The notes beneath the pieces are model-generated. The model ran no database searches, had not been told where the DNA came from, and saw only the letters and a list, made by a program, of their open reading frames with translations. Below, one piece after another: positions 1-3,054 of a DNA stretch of 5,485 nucleotides (the stretch's first letter is position 1; every line of letters starts with the position of its first letter). The DNA comes from an uncultured Ruminococcus sp. (GTDB taxonomy: Bacteria > Bacillota > Clostridia > Oscillospirales > Ruminococcaceae). The stretch lies in contig CANQCJ010000151.1 in assembly GCA_947589205.1 (NCBI GenBank), forward strand, positions 1-5,485, written 5' to 3'. Position numbers and translations under genes: made by a program.

Positions 1-31
1 GTATCTCTTTTTGTCTCTTGTTAACTTTCTG

Positions 32-265
32 TTAATTCTGATGTTTTTCTATTGACTTTTCATAGCCGGTCTCCTTTAACTTGTGTGTTGAACGTAAAAA
101 ATTTATTTTGCTGCTGCCAAAAATAAAAAACCCGATATAATATAATAAAGAGGACGACCGTCGCAAGCGGTGTTCCTCCATACGATGCTGCTTCTTTTTT
201 TCGTCATGTGTTCCGATAAGGTCAATTACCAAATTTAAAAGCCCCGATATTTCAAGAACACTCAT
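32..265 (-). CDS. Type I toxin-like membrane peptide, read through into a 77-aa ORF; probably decayed
   Basis: The first 25 residues (MSVLEISGLL, NLVIDLIGTHDE, then KKK) align without gaps to the 25-residue peptide at 1939-2016, with identity at M1, E5, L9, N11, L12, V13, L16, I17 and the three lysines. The stop that follows the lysines in that paralogue is missing here. The frame therefore runs on for 52 more residues, across the hairpin at 147-178 and the opposing promoter, to a stop at 32-34. This tail is low-complexity and basic and looks like translated non-coding DNA. No Shine-Dalgarno precedes the ATG; instead a perfect inverted repeat ends two bases before it. A perfect promoter lies upstream at 326-354. 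If transcription stops at the hairpin, the message would have no stop codon. I infer a decaying toxin gene, although a genuine longer protein cannot be excluded. Confidence 0.5.
   Translation of the reverse strand: MSVLEISGLLNLVIDLIGTHDEKKKQHRMEEHRLRRSSSLLYYIGFFIFGSSKINFLRSTHKLKETGYEKSIEKHQN
114..141 (+). promoter_or_regulatory. Damaged antisense promoter of the left locus
   Basis: TATAAT lies at 136-141, with a second overlapping TATAAT at 141-146. The aligned -35 position reads CTGCCA (114-119), where the homologous promoters at 1824 and 2156 read TTGACA. The spacer to the first -10 is 16 bp. The flanking AAAAAATTTATTT and GATATAAT blocks match the other two copies. Activity is expected to be reduced. 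Confidence 0.45.
147..178 (-). terminator. Hairpin at the 3' end of the left toxin-like transcript
   Basis: On the minus strand GAGGA (178-174) pairs with TCCTC (154-150), and ACCG (171-168) pairs with CGGT (160-157), with a 2x2 internal loop between. Only TTT and then ATT follow, so the U-tract is weak. The same hairpin recurs at 1855-1889 (minus) and 5147-5183 (plus). Confidence 0.5.
148..201 (+). ncRNA. Possible antisense RNA of the left locus
   Basis: A start near 148 is inferred from the TATAAT at 136-141. The RNA would open with the GAGGA/TCCTC hairpin and could end in the T7 run at 195-201, which is antisense to the lysine codons. Unlike the right locus, no hairpin abuts that T-run and the -35 is degenerate, so both production and 3' end are doubtful. 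Confidence 0.25.
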
Positions 266-267
266 GG

Positions 268-286
268 GTCTGAGCTAAGCTCAGAC
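268..286 (-). promoter_or_regulatory. Perfect inverted repeat in the leader, abutting the toxin-like start codon
   Basis: The minus strand reads GTCTGAGC-TTA-GCTCAGAC, an 8-bp perfect stem with a 3-nt loop, then CC and the ATG. It occupies the position where the right-hand locus has its Shine-Dalgarno hairpin, but here no GGAGG is present. It would block ribosome access or mark the lost site. Confidence 0.6.
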
Positions 287-325
287 GGCGCGTTATGCGC
301 TTGTCAGGCAGTCGCTTCAATATTT

Positions 326-354
326 ATTATAGCATACCTGTCTGAATTTGTCAA
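326..354 (-). promoter_or_regulatory. Exact-consensus sigma-A promoter of the left toxin-like locus
   Basis: On the minus strand TTGACA (354-349) is followed after 17 bp by TATAAT (331-326), with a TGC extended -10. Transcription would start near 319 and give a leader of about 54 nt before the ATG at 265. The spacer resembles that of the right-hand toxin promoter (both contain AATTC, GACA and GT blocks). Confidence 0.85.
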
Positions 355-444
355 TTGGTTTTTTTAATTTTCCGACAAACAAGCCGACCAGGCGCTTATT
401 GCGGGGGATCTTCATTTCTAATTACTATCCCGCTGAAAAAACAG

Positions 445-473
445 TTGACACACTCGTAAAAATGTGCTATAAT
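445..473 (+). promoter_or_regulatory. Exact-consensus sigma-A promoter of paaK
   Basis: TTGACA (445-450), a 17-bp spacer and TATAAT (468-473), preceded by TGC as an extended -10. The start of transcription would be near 480, leaving a leader of about 27 nt. This rules out translation starts upstream of 480. Confidence 0.9.
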
Positions 474-506
474 TTTATTAACAAAATTTATAAGGGGAAG
501 TCAAAA

Positions 507-1805
507 ATGATGTTTCAAAAGGATATAGAGACGATGCCGCGTTCGCAGATAGAAGCTTTGCAGCTGGAGCGGCTCAAGAGTCTTGTAAAATATTGCTATG
601 ATAACGTGCCGTTTTATCATAAACGGCTGGACGAAGCGGGGGTAACGCCCGAGAAGATAAAGACATTGGCGGATATACGGTATATCCCCTATACCACTAA
701 GGCGGATATGCGGGACAATTATCCGTTCGGACTTTTCGCCGCGCCGCAAAAGGATATCGTGCGCATACACGCTTCCTCGGGAACGACCGGCAAGCCGACC
801 GTGGTCGGTTATACCGCGGGCGATCTCGATATGTGGTCGGACTGCATGGCTCGGCTCGTTATGGCGGCGGGCGCGGACGAAAATACTATCGTGCAGATCT
901 GCTTCGGCTACGGACTTTTCACCGGCGCTCTCGGACTGCATTACGGCTTGGAAAAAATAGGCGCGACAGTCGTGCCGTCCTCGAGCGGCAACACCGAAAA
1001 GCAGATAATGCTGATGAAGGATTTCGGAACGACTGCACTCGTTTCAACGCCCTCCTATGCGCAGTACATCGGCGAACTTGCGCGCGAAAAGGGCGTGCTC
1101 GGCGACTTAAAGCTCGAGCTGGGCTTGTTCGGCTCGGAGGGCTGCACGATAGAGATGAGAAACGCCGTTGAAAAAACTCTGGGGCTTTTTGCGACGGACA
1201 ATTACGGCATGAGCGAGCTGAACGGACCGGGCGTTTCGGGAGAATGCCGCGAGAGGTGCGGAATGCACATAAACGAGGATCATTTTCTGGCGGAGATAAT
1301 AGACCCCGAAACGGGTGAGGTCCTGCCGCGCGGAAGCGAGGGCGAGCTTGTTGTAACAACTCTCACAAAGCGCGGAATGCCGGTCCTGCGCTACCGCACT
1401 AAGGACATAACAAGGATAGACTGCGAGACCTGCGCCTGCGGCAGAACGTTCGCGAGAATGGAAAAGCCCAAAGGCAGAAGCGACGATATGCTGAAGATCC
1501 GCGGCGTAAACGTGTTCCCCTCGCAGATAGAAACGGTGCTTATGGGCTTTGAAGAGATAGCTCCGCATTATCAGCTTGTTTTAACGCGTGAGAATTTTTC
1601 CGACAGGCTGGAAATAAAAGTAGAGCTTGCCGATGGTTACACCCACCTTTTAGACAATTTCCCGCAGCTTGAGGAGCTTCACGCGCGCATAACCAAGGAG
1701 CTGAAAATAGTCCTCGGCATCTCCACCAAGCTTACCCTCATGGGCAGCAAAACGTTGGAACGTTTTCAGGGCAAGGCTAAGAGGATAGTGGATCTTAGAA
1801 AGTAA
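507..1805 (+). CDS. paaK: Phenylacetate--CoA ligase (AMP-forming)
   Basis: An adenylate-forming enzyme that activates phenylacetate, or a related arylacetate, with ATP and CoA to the acyl-CoA in the cytoplasm. Using ATG 507 the protein has 432 residues, the usual PaaK length. Visible motifs are the phosphate-binding SSGTTGKP (90-97), YGMSE (233-237), RYRTKD (295-300), GRSDDMLKIRG (323-333) followed by VFPSQIE, and a C-terminal GKAKR containing the likely catalytic lysine. Cysteines at 247, 251, 306, 309 and 311 (CETCACG) could hold a metal; that is inference. The start is set by AAGGGG (492-497), 9 nt upstream; ATG 510 is equally possible. The frame stays open up to 348, but that part overlaps the promoter. 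It stands alone, without paa catabolic genes or indolepyruvate oxidoreductase genes, which suggests arylacetate handling in an anaerobe rather than aerobic degradation. No terminator precedes the antisense promoter just downstream. Confidence 0.93.
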   Translation: MMFQKDIETMPRSQIEALQLERLKSLVKYCYDNVPFYHKRLDEAGVTPEKIKTLADIRYIPYTTKADMRDNYPFGLFAAPQKDIVRIHASSGTTGKPTVVGYTAGDLDMWSDCMARLVMAAGADENTIVQICFGYGLFTGALGLHYGLEKIGATVVPSSSGNTEKQIMLMKDFGTTALVSTPSYAQYIGELAREKGVLGDLKLELGLFGSEGCTIEMRNAVEKTLGLFATDNYGMSELNGPGVSGECRERCGMHINEDHFLAEIIDPETGEVLPRGSEGELVVTTLTKRGMPVLRYRTKDITRIDCETCACGRTFARMEKPKGRSDDMLKIRGVNVFPSQIETVLMGFEEIAPHYQLVLTRENFSDRLEIKVELADGYTHLLDNFPQLEELHARITKELKIVLGISTKLTLMGSKTLERFQGKAKRIVDLRK

Positions 1806-1823
1806 AAAATTTTTGTTCGGGTG

Positions 1824-1852
1824 TTGACAAAAGGGAAAAAACGTGATATAAT
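1824..1852 (+). promoter_or_regulatory. Exact-consensus promoter of the antisense (antitoxin) RNA
   Basis: TTGACA (1824-1829), a 17-bp spacer and TATAAT (1847-1852). It begins 18 bp after the paaK stop and points into the 3' end of the minus-strand toxin transcript. The bases just downstream of its -10 double as the toxin terminator. Confidence 0.85.
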
Positions 1853-1854
1853 AT

Positions 1855-1889
1855 AAAAAGAGAGAACGACTGCGCAAGCGGTTATCCTC
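1855..1889 (-). terminator. Terminator of the toxin transcript
   Basis: On the minus strand GAGGA (1889-1885) pairs with TTCTC (1866-1862) through one G-U, and ACCGC (1882-1878) pairs with GCAGT (1873-1869) through another. TCT-TTTT-type pyrimidines ending in T5 (1859-1855) follow. The outer G-U would be an A-C mismatch on the other strand, so the minus strand is the better folding direction. It overlaps the -10 and start site of the antisense promoter. Confidence 0.6.
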
Positions 1890-1948
1890 CAATTGTGGTC
1901 ATATAATAATACGAGCCGTCAATTTCGTGGATTGGCGGCTATTTTTTC
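1859..1948 (+). ncRNA. Predicted antisense antitoxin RNA, about 90 nt
   Basis: Defined by the consensus promoter at 1824-1852 and the intrinsic terminator at 1914-1950. It would contain a 5' stem ACTGC-GCAA-GCGGT (1869-1882) and the terminator stem. It is fully complementary to the toxin message from its 3' end through the stop codon and part of the Lys-Lys-Lys codons, but does not reach the ribosome site. In known Bacillus pairs with this geometry (TxpA/RatA, BsrG/SR4) the 3' overlap leads to RNase III cleavage or blocks translation. Applying that mechanism here is inference. The ends are estimates. Confidence 0.6.
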
Positions 1949-1950
1949 TT
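1914..1950 (+). terminator. Intrinsic terminator of the antisense RNA, and probably of paaK
   Basis: AGCCGTCAAT (1914-1923) pairs with ATTGGCGGCT (1931-1940): 10 pairs with one G-U, and a 7-nt loop. A, T6 and CTT follow. The T-tract is the complement of the toxin's lysine codons, and the stem base overlaps the toxin stop codon. No other terminator follows paaK, so its read-through probably ends here. On the minus strand the hairpin lacks a U-tract. Confidence 0.75.
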
Positions 1951-2016
1951 GTTATTACCAAGCTCTATTAATGAAACTACGAGATTAATAAGAACTAAAA
2001 GCTCCATTATAGTCAT
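1939..2016 (-). CDS. Putative type I toxin: 25-residue membrane peptide
   Basis: Translation gives MTIMELLVLI, NLVVSLIELG, then NNKKK and TAG. It is a single hydrophobic helix (about residues 6-17) with a polar, lysine-rich C-terminus, the usual form of small membrane-acting type I toxins in Firmicutes (for example TxpA/BsrG-like peptides). I cannot assign it to a named family. GGAGG (2029-2025) lies 8 nt before the ATG and sits in a hairpin. Met4 is an alternative start, but is 9 nt further away. A consensus promoter lies upstream and an antisense RNA opposes the 3' end. A paralogue with the same 25-residue core lies at 32-265. The shared core length, residue pattern and regulatory layout are the evidence that this very short ORF is real. 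Toxicity is inferred, not shown. Confidence 0.65.
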   Translation of the reverse strand: MTIMELLVLINLVVSLIELGNNKKK

Positions 2017-2024
2017 TCGGCTCA

Positions 2025-2038
2025 CCTCCTTGCGGAGG
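2025..2038 (-). promoter_or_regulatory. Shine-Dalgarno sequestering hairpin of the toxin gene
   Basis: The minus strand reads CCTCC-GCAA-GGAGG, then TGA. It is a perfect 5-bp GC-rich stem closed by a GNRA tetraloop, with the full Shine-Dalgarno as its 3' arm. The primary transcript would be poorly translated until the stem opens or the leader is processed, as in other type I toxin messages. Confidence 0.7.
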
Positions 2039-2102
2039 AAAGATTAACCGCCCGCGCCTGCTGTACCGGACTCGCCCGATACTGCAATCGTTCTCGCTTA
2101 TT

Positions 2103-2131
2103 ATTATATCACACTTGTCGAATTTTGTCAA
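2103..2131 (-). promoter_or_regulatory. Exact-consensus promoter of the toxin gene
   Basis: On the minus strand TTGACA (2131-2126), a 17-bp spacer and TATAAT (2108-2103). The start would be near 2096, giving an 80-nt leader before the ATG at 2016. It is divergent from the promoter at 2156-2184, with 24 bp between the two -35 boxes. Confidence 0.88.
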
Positions 2132-2155
2132 TACACATCAAAAATTTATTTGCTG

Positions 2156-2184
2156 TTGACAGCCTCAAAAGCTCGTGATATAAT
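2156..2184 (+). promoter_or_regulatory. Exact-consensus promoter of the 77-aa membrane protein gene
   Basis: TTGACA (2156-2161), a 17-bp spacer and TATAAT (2179-2184). Upstream AAAAATTTATTTGCTG and downstream GTGATATAATA...AAAGAGGA resemble the antisense promoters at 114 and 1824, so this is a third copy of the promoter module. The transcript would begin with a short GAGG/CCTC stem (2190-2203) in a leader of about 65 nt. Confidence 0.88.
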
Positions 2185-2257
2185 AAAAAGAGGAACAAAC
2201 CTCGGAGCTTTGGCAGATCAAAATCGCTGAGACCCTAAAACATCAAGGTGGTGCAAA

Positions 2258-2491
2258 ATGAAAATCGGTTGGTTGTCGATATTGTTCGCGGTGATGGCGC
2301 TGATATTTATTGCAGCTTCTGTGGTCGTGACGGTCGTGCTTGTGAAATATGTGAGGTCGGACGAGTTTGCAAACGACACTGCCGAACGCGCGGTCGGTCG
2401 GCTCAAAAAACTCCGCAATTCGCTTATTGCGTCCTATGCGCTTGCCGCTTTGCTGACAGCGGCTGCCGCCGTGGTCAAGCTGACGGCTTGA
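2258..2491 (+). CDS. Small two-helix membrane protein, function unknown
   Basis: A 77-residue protein with a long hydrophobic segment at about residues 4-30, a charged loop (KYVRSDEFANDTAERAVGR, about 30-48), a basic KKLR patch, and a second hydrophobic, alanine-rich segment at about 56-75. I recognise no family. The start is set by AAGGTGG (2245-2251) with good spacing. A consensus promoter lies upstream and a strong terminator downstream, so it is a complete one-gene unit. A longer overlapping frame from GTG 2248 (131 residues) runs across the terminator and has no membrane or domain character, so it was set aside. The promoter resembles the antisense-RNA promoters, and the gene is divergent from the toxin. 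Whether it acts with the toxin, for example as an immunity or stress membrane protein, is speculation. Confidence 0.75.
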   Translation: MKIGWLSILFAVMALIFIAASVVVTVVLVKYVRSDEFANDTAERAVGRLKKLRNSLIASYALAALLTAAAAVVKLTA

Positions 2492-2513
2492 AACGCCTTG
2501 CGAGACAAAAATA

Positions 2514-2539
2514 CCCTCCTTTGCGGAGGGATCTTTTTT
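2514..2539 (+). terminator. Terminator of the 77-aa membrane protein gene
   Basis: CCCTCC (2514-2519) pairs with GGAGGG (2525-2530) around a TTTGC loop; ATC and T6 follow. It lies 22 bp after the stop codon. Confidence 0.9.
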
Positions 2540-2591
2540 ATAAAAAGAAAAATGTAACGAGACCGCTCAAGCGCGCCAAAGACAGCCGAGC

Positions 2592-2627
2592 AAAAAAGTC
2601 CGATTATCCGAGCCTAAGCTTTCAGAC
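2592..2627 (-). terminator. Probable terminator of the tRNA unit
   Basis: Seven T residues (2634-2628) directly follow the last tRNA on the minus strand. Then GTCTGA (2627-2622) pairs with TCGGAC (2603-2598), with one G-U and an 18-nt loop that can form a small inner stem; T6 (2597-2592) follows. The stem is modest. Confidence 0.55.
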
Positions 2628-2634
2628 AAAAAAA

Positions 2635-2708
<74 letters not shown>

Positions 2709-2737
2709 AAAAAATTCCGCCCGAGGGGAACGAGCGG
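2709..2737 (-). terminator. Intrinsic terminator between the two proline tRNAs
   Basis: On the minus strand CCGCTCG (2737-2731) pairs with CGGGCGG (2723-2717) with one G-U and a 7-nt loop; AA and T6 (2714-2709) follow. It directly abuts the 5' base of tRNA-Pro(CGG). It would release most transcripts after tRNA-Pro(GGG). Confidence 0.75.
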
Positions 2738-2742
2738 ATAAA

Positions 2743-2819
2743 TGGTCGGAGTGACGGGACTTGAACCCACGGCCTCTACCACCCCAAGGTAGCGCGCTAC
2801 CAATCTGCGCCACACCCCG
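2743..2819 (-). tRNA. tRNA-Pro (anticodon GGG)
   Basis: 74 nt plus an encoded CCA (2745-2743) on the minus strand. The acceptor CGGGGTG pairs with CACTCCG (one G-U) and has discriminator A. The D-stem is GCGC/GCGC. The anticodon stem CTACC/GGTAG encloses TTGGGGT, giving anticodon GGG (2785-2783) with G37. The T loop is TTCAAGT. It reads CCC and CCU. It is the first gene after the promoter at 2832-2860. Confidence 0.94.
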
Positions 2820-2831
2820 ACTGACTTATAT

Positions 2832-2860
2832 ATTATACCACATTATTTTGGTCTTGTCAA
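2832..2860 (-). promoter_or_regulatory. Exact-consensus promoter of the tRNA-Pro unit
   Basis: On the minus strand TTGACA (2860-2855), a 17-bp spacer and TATAAT (2837-2832) with TGG as an extended -10. The start would be near 2825, only a few bases before the first tRNA. Confidence 0.88.
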
Positions 2861-2914
2861 GCGGGATTCGGAGAATTTGATTAATTTTTTGTATTTTTTT
2901 TGTTAAGGAAAGCG

Positions 2915-2940
2915 CGTACAATCGGCTCGGGTGTTGTACG
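2915..2940. repeat. Inverted repeat upstream of the topoisomerase-like gene
   Basis: CGTACAA (2915-2921) and TTGTACG (2934-2940) form a perfect 7-bp inverted repeat with a 12-bp centre. It lies about 50 bp upstream of the likely -10 and could be an operator. No U-tract follows on either strand, so a terminator is unlikely. The rest of 2861-3054 holds only T-runs, the -10 and the ribosome site. Confidence 0.4.
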
Positions 2941-2986
2941 GTGTCAGCTTTGTTTACAATCTCTACACACTTACGTCAAATAATAA

Positions 2987-2995
2987 TGCTATAAT
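2987..2995 (+). promoter_or_regulatory. Extended -10 promoter of the topoisomerase-like gene
   Basis: TGC-TATAAT (2987-2995) with no recognisable TTGACA at the right distance; the -35 position (2967-2972) reads ACACTT. TTTACA at 2953-2958 is too far away. The lack of a -35 contrasts with the other promoters here and suggests weaker or activator-dependent expression. The leader would be about 53 nt. Confidence 0.55.
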
Positions 2996-3054
2996 AAAAC
3001 AGTATGACGCAAGCAGATCAAACAAAGGTTTAAAAACCGTGAGGTGGAAAAGCT

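Larger units (their letters stand above)
95..354 (-). repeat. Left copy of a ~260-330 bp toxin/antisense locus repeated either side of paaK
   Basis: This stretch matches the segment at 1802-2131 in layout and in part in sequence. Both have an exact-consensus minus-strand promoter at the right end, a small hydrophobic ORF starting with Met and reaching Lys-Lys-Lys at residue 25, a GAGGA...TCCTC hairpin, and a plus-strand TATAAT preceded by an AT-rich run containing GTAAAAAATTT. The two copies lie in the same orientation. They have diverged too much to be a recent duplication. The left copy carries several apparently damaging changes, described under its parts. The limits given are approximate. 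Confidence 0.65.
1802..2131 (-). repeat. Right, apparently intact copy of the toxin/antisense locus
   Basis: Paralogous to 95-354 and in the same orientation. Its left edge, GTAAAAAATTT, includes the paaK stop codon. It contains, in minus-strand order, a consensus promoter, a leader with a sequestered Shine-Dalgarno, a 25-codon ORF, two hairpins, and an opposing consensus promoter. All elements needed for a type I toxin-antitoxin system are present. Confidence 0.65.

Noticed and set aside
50..75. Minus-strand AAAGGAG followed by an ATG at 63
   Set aside because: The ribosome site looks good but the frame is only four codons long. It may be a remnant, but nothing supports a gene.
52..80. Plus-strand promoter TTGACT with TTTAAC
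   Set aside because: The -10 is poor and nothing coding follows on that strand; every other promoter here is near perfect.
348..506. Longer N-terminus for paaK
   Set aside because: It would start upstream of the transcription start expected from the promoter at 445-473 and would include that promoter. It adds 53 residues absent from typical PaaK, and a good ribosome site precedes ATG 507.
501..1568. Long antisense frames within paaK
   Set aside because: They are arginine- and serine-rich shadows of a GC-rich coding strand, with no ribosome site or promoter.
95..2131. Composite transposon carrying paaK between two direct repeats
   Set aside because: There is no transposase, no terminal inverted repeats and no target duplication, and the repeats are old and functional in layout.
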